Of a DNA stretch of 64,000 nucleotides, positions 45,205-56,619 are shown in pieces. The DNA comes from Paraspadella gotoi. Taxonomy: Eukaryota; Chaetognatha. The position numbers and the translations under genes are program-made. Every line of letters begins with the position of its first letter. Position 1 is the first letter of the stretch. Location: NCBI GenBank assembly GCA_051294375.1, contig CM119270.1, forward strand, positions 1,328,484 through 1,392,483, written 5' to 3'. The notes below the pieces were generated by a model, which was not told the origin of the DNA, did not search any database, and saw only the letters and a program-made list of their open reading frames with translations.

Positions 45205-45478
45205 CGACGACGACGACGACGACAAGGCCCCCCCATTTTCTTTCTCCCATTTATAAACAATTTGTTTACAAGTTGGAATCTCGAGTCACGATTTGTTTAC
45301 GACGGACGGAAACTTGAATGAAAAAAAACAAAAAAAAACTGATTCCTTTTGGATTCGCGTAAAAGTGGAATCTTGTTCTTTTTCTTTTATTTTGGGTCGC
45401 GAGTTGTTGTTTTTTTTGGTCGTCATGGTAACTGGAAAAATTGAATAGAAAGGGTGACATTTGGGGGGTGGGGAGAAT
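45205..45478 (+). repeat. Gap-flanking direct repeat, right
   Basis: Indel-rich second version of 44910-45179, starting right after the 25 N gap. It looks like the two overlapping ends of one locus that were not merged. Confidence 0.85.
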
Positions 45479-45565
45479 TGGGTAATGGGGGGGGGGCGGA
45501 GGAAGATAATAAGGGTCATCTGGTCAGTTGGGAAATTGTGATTTGTTGAGGGAGGTTGAGATGGT

Positions 45566-45697
45566 CGCTGGTCAGTCAGTCGCTGGTCAGTCAGTCGCTG
45601 GTCAGTCAGACGCTGGTTAGTCAGTCGCTGGTCAGTCAGTCGCTGGTCAGTCAGTCGTTGGTCAGTCAGTCGCTGGTCAGTAGTCACTGGTCAGTGA
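45566..45697 (+). repeat. 15 bp CGCTGGTCAGTCAGT minisatellite
   Basis: Eight to nine near-perfect copies of CGCTGGTCAGTCAGT. Because 15 is a multiple of three, it reads as a five-residue repeat on the minus strand (TDQRL). Confidence 0.9.
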
Positions 45698-45955
45698 GGT
45701 GAATGGAGACTGTGACGTCGTGAGAAGTTGAAAGGTGGAATAGTTTTTTTGTTTGATTAGGTTATAAATTGAAGGGCCGGGTTAGTGATTTGGGAAGGAG
45801 GCAGTTGAATGGAATGTCGAATTACAATATTGTATTGTAGTTATTGTCTACTTTTCGCTACTTTTGTTTTTGGCTTTGCGATTTGCGAATTCGATTTTTG
45901 TTGCAGCATAGTAGTCGTAGTATAGTAGTATAGAATTAGTAATTAATTAGAAAAA

Positions 45956-46132
45956 ATGACTGATAAAGAACATATTTTAAATGAATATCAAAGTGAATTC
46001 GAATGTCCTTTTATACAATTAAAACATTCTTTGAAACATTATACCACTTCATTGATAGGAAAGCCAGGTACTCTTGGAGTGAATAAACGAGACTGTGAGA
46101 GAGTCTTGATTGTAAGAGTGATGGAGACTTAA
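45956..46132 (+). CDS. Small conserved-looking frame, possible first exon
   Basis: ATG at 45956 opens 58 codons beginning MTDKEHILNEYQSEFECPF and continuing IQLKHSLKHYTTSLIGKPG. The composition is balanced and protein-like, unlike the low-complexity frames around it. A consensus donor GTAAGA at 46112 would end an exon after codon 52 (VLI), and the continuation stops 20 bases later. The segment from about 45990 on is shared with 43928-44025, where it is frame-broken, and sequences past the donor recur in 7832-7930 and 47470-47560, so the frame sits inside a dispersed repeat. I recognise no family. Either an exon of a duplicated gene or part of a mobile element. Confidence 0.35.
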   Translation: MTDKEHILNEYQSEFECPFIQLKHSLKHYTTSLIGKPGTLGVNKRDCERVLIVRVMET

Positions 46133-46205
46133 ACAACCAAATTCAGAAAACAAGAAAACATATTTATCAAATAAATGAATAATGTTTAAAAGGGTTGCAC
46201 CAATT
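46133..46205 (+). repeat. Dispersed repeat family, copy C (3' part)
   Basis: Continues the family past the possible exon: ATCAAATAAATGAATAATGTTTAA and GCACCAATTTCAT match 7890-7945. Confidence 0.6.
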
Positions 46206-46539
46206 TCATATCAAGACAGATTAAAAATATGAAAAATAACGATTAATTGATTGATTCATTCATTCATTTTTAAAGAAAATAAAAATTAAAATAAAAAGAA
46301 AATAAAAAAAAGAAAATTAGAAGAAAATTAAAAGAAAATGTCTTTGAGGTTGTCATCGCCACCGCTGCTGCGGCTGCGGCTGCGGCTGCCGTCGGTGCCG
46401 CTGCCGCCATTTGAATAAAATATTGTTACTTCCCAGAAGAAGATTTCCCATGATTCTTCTTATGAAAAGAAGAGTTTGAATAATTGATATGCAAATGAGA
46501 ATAAGATGCGACGAAGAGGATGAAGGAAAAATCCTGGGG

Positions 46540-46542
<3 letters not shown>

Positions 46543-46627
<85 letters not shown>
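46543..46627. repeat. (GA)n array
   Basis: About 84 bases of pure GA, followed by an interrupted purine stretch to about 46690. Confidence 0.95.
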
Positions 46628-46631
<4 letters not shown>

Positions 46632-46804
46632 TGATAGAAGAGAAGAGAGAGAGAAAGAAAGAAGGGCAAAGAGAAGGGAGAGAAAGTGAGAGATAGAGTG
46701 AAAATGATACAGTCATAAACAATATAACAAAATATAAGTATAATACATATGTTATTAATTATGATAACCGCCTTTTCTTTTGATGAAGCATCCCTGTTAT
46801 AAAG

Positions 46805-46852
46805 TAAAAAAAAAAGAAAGAAAGATAGAAAGGAAAAAAATAGAAAAATGGA

Positions 46853-46892
<40 letters not shown>

Positions 46893-46960
46893 AAAGAAAA
46901 GAAAAAAAGGAAGATGGAATAAATCAAATTGCGGGGCGTCAGAGAGCAGACGAAGCAAGA

Positions 46961-47015
<55 letters not shown>

Positions 47016-47020
47016 CGAGA
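46805..47020. repeat. (GAAA)n and (GA)n arrays
   Basis: GAAA/GAAAA repeats (46810-46915), with a pure (AAAG)n core at 46853-46892, then (GA)n at 46967-47018. Confidence 0.9.
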
Positions 47021-47099
47021 TAATTCGATTATGATATCAGTTCCTTCGAAGCGAAAAACTCTGAAGGAGAAAATTCAACGTCAAATGTCAACGAGAAGT

Positions 47100-47262
47100 C
47101 GTTGAAAATATGACACGAAATGTCACAATATTGACGCAAAATGTCACAATATAGACTAAAATTGTCACAATATGGACGCAAAATGTCACAATATAGACTA
47201 AAAATGTCCCAATATTGACGCAAAAAGTCTCAATATTGACCGAGAATGTCACGATATATATA
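47100..47262 (+). repeat. 21 bp AATGTCACAATATTGACGCA array
   Basis: Seven to eight copies of a 21-22 base unit, alternating between TTGACGCAAA and TAGACTAAAA variants, so the higher-order unit is about 43 bases. It reads as a seven-residue repeat on the minus strand. Confidence 0.85.
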
Positions 47263-47469
47263 AAGATATTAACTGGCAATGGGAAAATATTTCCACGAAA
47301 TTGTAAAACTATCGTCATAAAAATTGACGAAAATAAAACAAAAAACTAACAAAATCCGCGAACATTAATTTCTTTTCAATGTCGACGTTCGTCATAGAGA
47401 TTCTCTGTCGCAAAGATTAGTTAAATCGTTTAAGCATCAACGTTTATACGAAATTTGTACAAACAAAAT

Positions 47470-47560
47470 AAAATCATTTAATAAATAAGCTATCTTGCTT
47501 TGGACAGGCTTTGGTGGTTTAAGGCCTCCATCACTCTTACAAGATAATGACATAGAAAAG
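47470..47560 (-). repeat. Dispersed repeat family, copy D (inverted)
   Basis: On the minus strand: CTATGTCATTATCTTGTAAG, AGTGATGGAGGCCTTAAACC, ACCAAAGCCTGTCCAAAG and GATAGCTTATTTATTAAATG, matching 7832-7930 and 44010-44100. Confidence 0.75.
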
Positions 47561-47589
47561 AATAACATCTCATATTCACTTTCATCATT

Positions 47590-47653
47590 CACTTCTTCAC
47601 TTTTCTCTCCCTTTCACAACCCTACCCCACTCTCTCTCCTCTCTCTCTCTCCT

Positions 47654-47687
<34 letters not shown>

Positions 47688-47910
47688 TCTCTTCTCTCAT
47701 GTCTCTCTCTATTCACTCTCCTCACTTTCTCTCTCAACTTTCTCTTCTCTCACTCTCCTCTCTCTCTCTCTCCTCTATAACGCTCTCTCCTCGTTCTACT
47801 CTCCTCTCATCTATCTCTCTCGGGTCTCGCTCGCTCCTCTTGTCTCTCTGCTCTCTCTCCATCTCGCATTCTTCTCTCATCCTCTCTCCCTCCTCCCCAA
47901 TCTCCCCCAC
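47590..47910. repeat. CT-rich block
   Basis: About 320 bases of interrupted (CT)n. The 172-codon Ser/Leu frame across it is low complexity. Confidence 0.85.
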
Positions 47911-48017
47911 CCCCCAAACCAAACCCTGCATTTGCCATTTCACAGTCAATTCTCTCAAACTTTTTTATTTGTTCTGTGTGAGCAATGCTGCGGGTTTAAC
48001 AGCATCTGAGTGACGCA

Positions 48018-48108
48018 GTTCCGCCCCGGCGCGCCGGCCGGCCGCCGGCCCGCCGCCGCCGACGCGCCGCCGACCGCCGCCCGCCGCCGCCGCCGCCGCC
48101 GCCAACCG
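48018..48108. repeat. GC-extreme CCG-rich island
   Basis: About 90 bases of almost pure G+C: GCGCGCCGGCCGGCCGCCGG followed by (CCG)n. It is isolated in AT-rich DNA. Confidence 0.8.
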
Positions 48109-48179
48109 CATGGCCGTCCCGCGACAGAAAAAAATTTCCGATATCGTGATTCACATTATCTTCCTATTTTGGTCGGGCC

Positions 48180-48440
48180 GTGGGCGCTTCGTGTCGTGTC
48201 GTTCGTCGTCCTCGTCGTTGTTATCGTCTTCACTCGTTCGGTCATCGAGCAAATCGTTATCGATCGTCATCGATTTGACGCGTCGTCGTCATTATTCGAT
48301 ACATGTCATCTTTCTCGTGCAGCACTGCATTGTCGTCGTCGTCGTCATCATCGTTGTGTCGTCATCATCACTCTTCGTTGGTCGCATGTTCGTCGTCGTC
48401 ATCATCTTCGTCATCGTCAGTCATCCTGGCTGCAAAATGC
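48180..48440. repeat. CGT/CAT-rich block, copy 1
   Basis: GTCGTT, GTCATC and CGTCGTCATC units. The piece CGTCGTCCTCGTCGTTGTTA and flanking bases recur at 58178-58208, and the rest resembles 58210-58590 loosely. Confidence 0.7.
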
Positions 48441-48459
48441 AGGCGCGGCGATGTCACTT

Positions 48460-51400
48460 GTGAGCTAGATGAAGAATGAGTGCCGTTGTAATCTGCGTCA
48501 AACTATCCGCTGTAACTGCGAGGATATTGTAAGCGAAAACGCCGGTGGAGGAGCACAGGGTTCGGCTACATCGGCTAGATCTCTGTTTATAATAAAGACG
48601 AAGGGGGTCTATAAAGAGAACTTGTCTCTAGATGCGATGTGCTACAATGTCGCCGCGTACCGGTATGGACTCTGATCTGTAATTGCGACATCTCAGGTCT
48701 TATTGCGTTGACGGTCTCGTACTAGCGAAATGCAGAACTCTGAATTATGCGCGAGCGCTGGAGAGAGAGAGAAGCACTTCGACGTCCGAATACGCACATC
48801 GCGACAGCGCTCACGACGGCTGACCGTATCATTCACCTGAGACAGAACAGAGTAGTGAAATATGCATCTTCAACCAGAAGAAAAGACTGTATCGGAAAAA
48901 TAACTCTAGATATGATTCTATACGTCCCGAAATTAGTCCGAGTTGATCGAGCGTGCTGCACAGACGCTCGACAGAGAGTTGGCTTATCCAGCGGAGAGAA
49001 TTATCACTAGAAGAGTCGCTTGGTCAATTAGCAATCTGTCGATGTTATCTTGTGTCTAGTCCTGTCCGAAGTTTCCCTTGGTGATCTCTATTCTGTTCTC
49101 TCGTTGGTAAATCGATAGTCAGTAATGAATGTCTTATAATACTACGGTCTGGGTACGCGGTATTGCATCCTTGAGTTATCGAGAGAGGCTGAAGCACATT
49201 CTGATCGTTCAGACACTCCATCGACAATTGGAGCGAAAAAAATAAATTAGTCTTCATGTATAACGCGATTTCACCATTTCAGCTTTGTTCACGCTCATGA
49301 GCAATCCAAATGTATTAATACTATTCGAACACGATTAGAATCCGCGCCTTGTCTATAGTCTCTCATCGGACTACGTTCTTCTAACACATCTCTTCCCGCC
49401 GTTCGTTATATTGTATATTAGGGACGCTCGTAAGTTTCTGGAACAATTCTGTCCGGACAAAGATTTTATCGGAAGGAAAGGACTTGTGGCGCAATCGAGA
49501 GATCGAACTCTGATCCATTTAGCTTCATGCCAGCGAATGAAGCGAGGGAAGAGGCGAAATACAGGGAGGAGGGCAATTGAGCAGAAGTACGAGAGGAAGA
49601 ACCGAAATGACCGAGAGAGTATGGCTCACTGCAGGAGAAAGTAATAATTCGAGATATTATATGGCTGAGTTAGGTTATATATAAACACGAGGAAGCAGCG
49701 ATATGGCGCGAAAGAAAATGGCTTTGAAAACGACGAGAAAACAACAGGATCGTTGTCAACATTTTGAGCTTCTATTTGACTTTCTCTTCCTTGACTTGAT
49801 TATACGAAGTAAGCAGAGAACATTCTCCCATGTCAGTTCTCATTCACTCTGGCTTATATTGCTAACTGAGATACAAGTACAAAGCGGAGGTGAATGCCTT
49901 TGCCGTGGAGACGCAAGGATGCTGTTCACTCCTATTCTTTGGCCCAACGTCTCACCCCGTCCTCTCGTCCAATGCCTGTTCGCGACGGTCGCATTCTACT
50001 GTCTTCGCCTATTCGGCAGGGAATTCCCTACGGCCTTTTAACAAAAATCCACTCATGCGCACACTTCCTGTGCTTCAAGTTTGCTAACGTCGCCGCCAGA
50101 TTGGTTGTAACCTTTCCCTCGTTCTTTTCGCTTTTCATGTTTGTTTGAAGTCTCAAATTTCTTCTTCTCTTACTCCTTTTTTTCATCATTTTTTTCTAAG
50201 TTATTATTAATTTTTTATCCTCTCGCCGCAGACTGGGCTTGTGAGGCGTTAGATAACCGCCAGTGTGTTATAGTTATTCTCGCCACTCTTGAGATGCCAC
50301 TGTTGAAAATGTTTTTGTCGGCACATCGCTTTTTATTTATCGCTCTTGGAGTCGCTTTTGTGCGGTCGATAAGATGGACGTCGTCACGATACTGCGTTAG
50401 TTGTACGAGCGATTACACAATATATAGAGGATATCGACATGTATTTATAGATTAGAAAGTATTAGGTGTATGAAGCATGAGAGGAAAGTTATGAAATATG
50501 AATAGTCAGCTTCTCATCAGTCATTGTGGCTATGGAAAATTGAAGTCTGGACAGTTGATTAAAGTGGATGTATAAGGTTGTTTACGTTATTTGTCAAAGA
50601 CACAAGACAAAGTATTTTATGCTCCTTCCTCTTTTTATTCTCTATATATCTATTATTTCTTCTTCTTCTTCTCTCTCTCTGATATTTGACTTACATGTCT
50701 CTCACTACCCTCTCTCTTTTCCGCTAAGTAACTGATTCATAATCATAGGGGAAAATATACGTGAATGACTGCTAGCTTGGGCTTCCGTTCCAGCGGTTGC
50801 CTTCATTATTTCTTTTTACACATAGCTGTTTCTCACTGATTGAGCTATATTGGCTGAGGCTCCGCCCATATTGCAGATGTTCTGCAGCTGAGCTCTGGCA
50901 AGGTTAGCTCACGCTTTATGTGATAACTCGTATCATTTTCTTCGACTGTCTAGCTTCCTCGCTCTCGCTGCCCCTCTTGCACTTCGTCGGTGTTATTTTC
51001 TATTCTTTTTTTCTGGCGTGGCCTCTGCTGCTGAAAATGATTTTGGCTTCTGTTCTCGTTTCCGTCTAAATCTCTGCTCTCTTTTCCACGCTTGTATGAT
51101 CGTCCTCTCGTCTTTCTCTCTGATTTATTAATTTTTCCTCACTTCGGCAGTCTACAAACTTCTCTATTAATCGGCCCCCCCAATTAAGTGTGTCAGTTCG
51201 GCACATGAAATTAAATAATCGATCGTACTTCGATTGATTTTTCGTGTGAACTTGTATATTTTTTCTATTAATTATCAATTAGCACATATATATTTTTTCT
51301 TTTGAAATATATTTATTCATTTCTTTATAATTTATTTTTAACTATCACATTTTTAATTATTATCCTATACACTATATCACACGTTTATGATTTATTACTT

Positions 51401-51650
51401 TTATATTCTATTCTATACGATACAGTTACACTTAGATTCATAGTATTACTTTGTCTTTTCGATCATTGGACATGGTCTGACCACGCTGTATATAACGAGA
51501 GTCGCATTCCGACGTCGAAACCTCGCTTGCGCTGTTTAATTAATGCCGCGGATCTAAAAGTAAAACTGAAAAGTAGCACATTCTATATGAATATGTTTAT
51601 ACTCCAGTTACTTACAGACTAGATAGCCCAAGGATCTTCGATTGCCAATA
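48460..51650. other. Unique mid-GC region without microsatellites
   Basis: About 3.2 kb of higher-complexity sequence than the neighbours, nearly free of CT and CGT arrays, with G+C visibly higher at 48.5-50.1 kb. Frames up to 112 codons occur in several phases, but I recognise no domain, and no series of exons emerges. It could hold exons of an unknown gene, an old mobile element with broken frames, or uncorrected long-read sequence. Confidence 0.4.
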
Positions 51651-53050
51651 TATGAGGTGGGTCAGAAGTTTTGAATTCTGGGATCCCTTACCAAATATGA
51701 TAATAACTCAATCTTATACATAATTTCTGTTTTATTTTGTAGATATAGTGGAAGCTATATTTTCACAAATGGCATGGCTAAAATATTTCTATAAATCGCG
51801 CGACAAGACCGAAGCCAACCTTCTAGATCAGAGCCTTCTCACAAATATTTTATATTAGTATTGTATAAATAAGGTAGCAACATATCAAACAAATTTTATA
51901 TTGAGAATAAATTTATCTTTTATTATATCAGCTCGATTCAATAGCTTTACTATGTGGAAAAGTTATCATTCTCTACATCTATAGAGTCACTCATTATTTA
52001 TTATTTTTTTCAACTCATTCTTGACTGACAATGAGCTCATAGGTAAAGAGCTGAGAAAACTTATAAGAAATCGAGGCGATGACAATCAGGTAGTTAATAC
52101 ATTACAGATGGAGGTTTGTAGCCAGTTTGATTTGTTAATTCTAATTATATATAGTAATTCACAGGTTAAACAATTTCCTAACAATTAAATCTAAAAACAG
52201 TTAGTTAAATGTTGCTATATTTTTTTTGCTTTTAGACTTTTTATTAGCTCTTATTATGAAAAATAATTAAAATAATAACAAATTAAAAAACATATTCAGA
52301 ATAATCAATTTATGAGCATTTTATATTCATTAGTTTTAGAGCGATATATAGATAGTTAATTTTAAAATTAGCGAGAATTACTCATGATTATCGGAGGATT
52401 GGATTTACACATTTGACTTTGAGGCGTTAAATTAAAGGAAATATTTTAACACAATAATTAAAAATGACCTAAGTTGAAGATAAGGAGATGTAGCTTGGTT
52501 TAAAATGACTGTACACATTAATTAATTAATGATTTGGAATTTGGTCGGCGCTTTACTGAGTTCTAAAAACATATTAGAGTCACTTTGCAAAAATTTAACA
52601 CGGTCGTATTATTAAGTGATTAGTTTAATTTTATAGTTTTATTGTATAATGGATTTTATAACTTTTTTTTTCTTTCTCTCATGAGTTATTATTAACTCTT
52701 TCCCTTTTCTCAAACATGAATAGAATTCGTTTGTTAAGTCCATCTAATTAATTTGTTTTCAATACAAATACCAGAGTTTCTCTTTTAGCTGCCTGTTAAA
52801 TTGTCGACGCATTATTGCCCTGATAATGAAATTCATTAACTAGAAGGAATAGATTACTTATCACCTTACTTAACGTATTGTCTATGCATATGAAAAGTGA
52901 TTCTTTATCCCGGCACTCCAAGCAAAATTGTATAGAAAATGCCTAAATCACAGCATGCAAGTCTTAAAAACTATGCCTATCACAGCAGGCCACATGAATG
53001 ACTATGCAACCTCGCAGCAAGTGAGAATGAACTATCATCTGCCATCCAGT
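51650..53050. other. AT-rich stretch, no gene recognised
   Basis: Low-GC unique sequence without recognisable repeats or genes. Confidence 0.5.
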
Positions 53051-53690
53051 CCCCGACCTTAATATCTTATTACAATTTATGATTAACGCGTCTACGTATT
53101 TAAATTTAAACTATATTAAAATTACAACAACATTTAAGGAAGAAAAGAAAACAAAAAAGGCAAGTATATAAAGAAAGTAGCGATCTAAGAAAGAAAAAAG
53201 AAGAAATATAAAAAAAAGTAGAAAAAGTAAAAAAAAGAAAGAAAAATTCTTTGAAATAATTCTCCTTTGAAAAAATTTCAAATTTCTTCATCTTTCTAGT
53301 ACAGAAATTATAATTTTCGAAGAAAAAACCATTGTTCTAATTCCAGGCTCTCTCTTCCACTAAGTAGCTCGAGAGGAGATAGAAAGAAAAGGAAGAAGAA
53401 GAAGGAAAGAAGAAGAAGAACAGGAAAAGGATTTTTTCAAATTTACCCTTAATTGAAAAAAAAAGCAGGAGAAGAAAAAAAGAGAGAAAAAAGAAAGAGA
53501 AGAAGGAAGGAAACTAATTATTTGCACACTCTTGAAGTTGAAATAACCTTCGCCATTACGAAGGGACGACACGACACGAAAAGAGAAGAGCAGACGACTT
53601 TCAAACGATACGAAGAATTAAAAAAAGAAAACACAGAAAACCAACAATTTTCGGGTTTTGAGTTCGACACAGGAAAGCATAGTGGTTGAT
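53050..53690 (+). repeat. Diverged relative of the 60.5-62.4 kb repeat
   Basis: 53051-53340 matches 60474-60720 (CCGACCTTAATAT, AGAAAGTAGCG, GAAAAAATTTCAAATTTCTTC), and 53515-53650 matches the core at 61050-61220 (CTAATTATT, GAAGTTGAAATAACCT, GACGACACGACACGA, AAAAAAAGA). Differences are mainly indels. The GA arrays seen in the 60 kb copy are here GAAGAAG-rich. Confidence 0.75.
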
Positions 53691-55230
53691 GCATGTTGCA
53701 ATATATATAGGTCTAATTTCTTCCTCTCTTCTCATTGCTCCTTCTCTTCAGTTCCCGTTCTCTCCTCTCTGTTCGTCTCTTCGCCACAAGTTTGCCGGGC
53801 TTGCAGTGGGACGTCCCAGATGGCATGAGGCCGTCGTAGCATCTTCTTCTTCTCGGCTTCTCTCTCTCATTCTTCTTCCTCTTCTCCCTTGGGCCCTCTC
53901 CCGGCCTCAACCGGACATAAGACACGATAGGAGAAATTAAAGGAATTCATTAAAATTAGAAGGAGGAGTGAAGAGTGAAGAAGGGAGTTTGCGTAGGCGC
54001 GCGAAAGAAGAAAGAGTTATAGAGAAACAGAAAAGGAAAGAGGAAGAGAAAGTGAGTTGAGAAAAGAGGTGAGTAGGCAGAATGGAAGGAGAGAGAAGAA
54101 AAAGGTTCTGTAAGGATATTAATGATTAATTCTAGTGTAAACATCTGTCGGTGTCGGAACAAGAAACGAACACTTATTATTAGGGGTCAGGAATCGGTTG
54201 ATTAAGATTAATTCCTGGCTCCTAATGTTAAAGGCTCCTTAATTCCCACCTCAATCTAGGCTCTATTAGGGCAAAAGGTAGTTGTAATTAAGGAGGATTT
54301 AAACTTTATTGGAAACTAAGGGTCTTAGGATTTAATAATCCAAGACAGAGGTAATATTTGTGAATTATTGAATAGTGAAAATAATATGGGGAGTATGCAT
54401 TCGTTTCTTAAACTTATTGAGATGTTTTAAAGTAATTTTGGTAACGCGATCGTTAGGGAATGTTAAAAATTTACTTATCGTTATTATGAAAAATTCATAA
54501 AAATCGGAGTAATCCGTTCAAAAGTTGTTAATGGCAATAAAACAGTTCGCGAAATGCGTGCGCTCAAATGCGATTTGCAACTTCGCTTAAAAATTTTCGA
54601 ACGTTCGTGTGATTCCAATTTAAGGATTGAAACTACCGTTAAGTAACAAGCTAAACCGATTAATTTAAGCGGAATTATTCCGAACCGGGCCTTCATTGAA
54701 GAAGAAAATTAGAATTAAGCGAAGCCCGGAAAAAAGGAATCCCTACAAAATTAATTCAACAAAAAATAACATTAATTATTAACAGAATAAAAAAAGGGAA
54801 AAGAGACAAGAGAGCCAAAGAAGTTAAAAAGATTTAAAGGTAATAATGACTGATCTTGTGACCCAGCAAAACTACGATTAAATTAAATTCAATAATATTC
54901 GGTTTCCAAGATAAGAATGCACTAATCGTCACTGTGCGTCACGATAAGAGTTATGCAAGTGTTAATTATGTCATTGTTAATGTAGGAGAACAGACTTGTA
55001 AAGTAGAAGCAAATAAAACTAAATTTAAAAGAGTAATTGATTTGATCAATGTAAGTAAATTGATTGCAATGTGAATAAAATTAATTAAACCTTACATGAA
55101 GATGCACGAGATTTACATGATTAAAATTGTCAATTCTTGAAATCCGCTATATATTGAACAAGTTGACAAACAATTTCGGAATTGTGAACTTTAAGATTAA
55201 GTTTTAGCGGTTAGATCAGGTTAAAAAATA
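53690..55230. other. Mixed to AT-rich stretch, no gene recognised
   Basis: A pyrimidine-rich part at 53710-53910, a purine-rich part at 53960-54110, then AT-rich unique sequence. No recognisable domain in frames of up to 84 codons. Confidence 0.45.
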
Positions 55231-55239
55231 GGCAAGTGA

Positions 55240-56345
55240 AAAAGAGAGTTTATCAAATTGAAAAAGAGATTTGCAAGTTTTGAGAAAGAGTTTGCAAGTG
55301 TTGAAAAAGATTTTATGCCAGTTTTGAAAAAAAGTGCGCAAAAGTTGAAAAAAGTTTAGCAACTAAAAAATTATGCAAGTTGAAAAAGTTAATTGCACTT
55401 ACTTGAAAAAGTTATGCATTACTTGAAAAAGTTATAGCATTACTTCAAAAGAGTATTCGCATTACTTTGGAAAAAAGTAATTGCATTAACTTTTGGAAAA
55501 AAGTAAAAAAATATGGCATCTCAAAAAAGTATGCAACGTGAAAAAAAGTTTATGCATTTTACTTTTGAATAAAAGTTATGCATTTACTTTTGAAAAAAGT
55601 ATTGTGCATTTACTTTCGAAGAAGAGTTATGCATTTAACTTTAAAAAAAGTTACGCATTTAATAAAACAATATGCATTACTTTTTAAAAAATGGGAGCTA
55701 TAGCGCGCACATCATTTGAAAAAAGGTATGCATACTTTTTGAAAAATAGTATGCATATTTAAAAAAGTAGTGCATACTATGCAAAAGTTATGCAGTACTT
55801 TTGAAAAAGTAGCACTACTTGTGAAAAAAAGTATGCATACTGTTGAAAAAAGTTAACAAAAAAGTATGCATACTTTAATAAAAGGTATGCATAACTTTGA
55901 AAAAAGTATTGGCGATATTTTTAAAAAAGTATGCATACTTAAGAAAAGTATTGCCTTTGAAAAAGATGCCGATACTTTTTTCCAAAGTATGCATACCTTT
56001 GAAAATAAGTATAGCATATTTAAAAAAGTATGCAATACTTTCAAAAAAGTATGCATACTTGTGAAAAAAGTATGCATACTTTGGACAAAAAGTATAGCAT
56101 TACTTTGAAAAAAGAAGTATATCATTACTTCAAAAGAGTATTGCATACTTGAAAAAATGGTATGCATACTTTCGAATAAAAGTTTAAAAAAGAGTATGCA
56201 TTACTATTAAAAAAGTATGCATGGACATTGAAATAAATAGTTGATGCATACGTTTTGAAAAAAAGTAATGCATACTTTTTCAAAGTAATGCATACTGTTT
56301 TTGAAGTATGCATTACCTTTTTTTTAAAAAATATGGCATACTTTT
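55240..56345. repeat. Satellite with palindromic ATGCAT core
   Basis: About 1.1 kb of imperfect repeats of roughly 18-25 bases around AAAGTATGCATACTTT. I count about 20 intact ATGCAT sites between 55380 and 56340. The first 150 bases use GAAAAAGAGTTTGCAAGT-like variants that grade into the palindromic form. Since the unit is its own reverse complement, both strands give similar Lys/Val/Cys/Ile or Met/His/Thr/Phe frames, which are not coding. Confidence 0.9.
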
Positions 56346-56389
56346 TTTCAAAAGTCATATGTCACGTCGAATGAATGAACCTGATCATC

Positions 56390-56615
56390 GCGATCATCAA
56401 TGAATTGAATTATCTAACCGATCAACTGAAGGACTAATCACAGCAGTCAATTAATGATGTATCATCGCATCAATGAATGACTATCATACGGGCATCCATC
56501 ATTATGGTTATCATCGAGAATCAATCCCTTCGGTTATCTTGCATTCAATATTTGGTTATACATCGCAATGCAATATTGGTTATCATTCGCATCAATATTT
56601 GGTTATCATTAAAAG
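56390..56615 (+). repeat. ATCATCGCATCAATATTTGGTT repeats
   Basis: Six or so diverged copies of a unit of about 22 bases containing GGTTATCAT and GCATCAAT. It begins within 50 bases of the ATGCAT satellite. Confidence 0.65.
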
Positions 56616-56619
56616 TGGC

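Noticed and set aside
47495-48013. 172-codon plus frame
   Set aside because: Ser/Leu-rich reading of a CT array.
50500-50530. Minus-strand CTGATGA as a hammerhead
   Set aside because: No stem II followed by GAAAC downstream on that strand.
55866-56167. Overlapping open frames on both strands (80 and 104 codons)
   Set aside because: They are readings of the self-complementary ATGCAT satellite.
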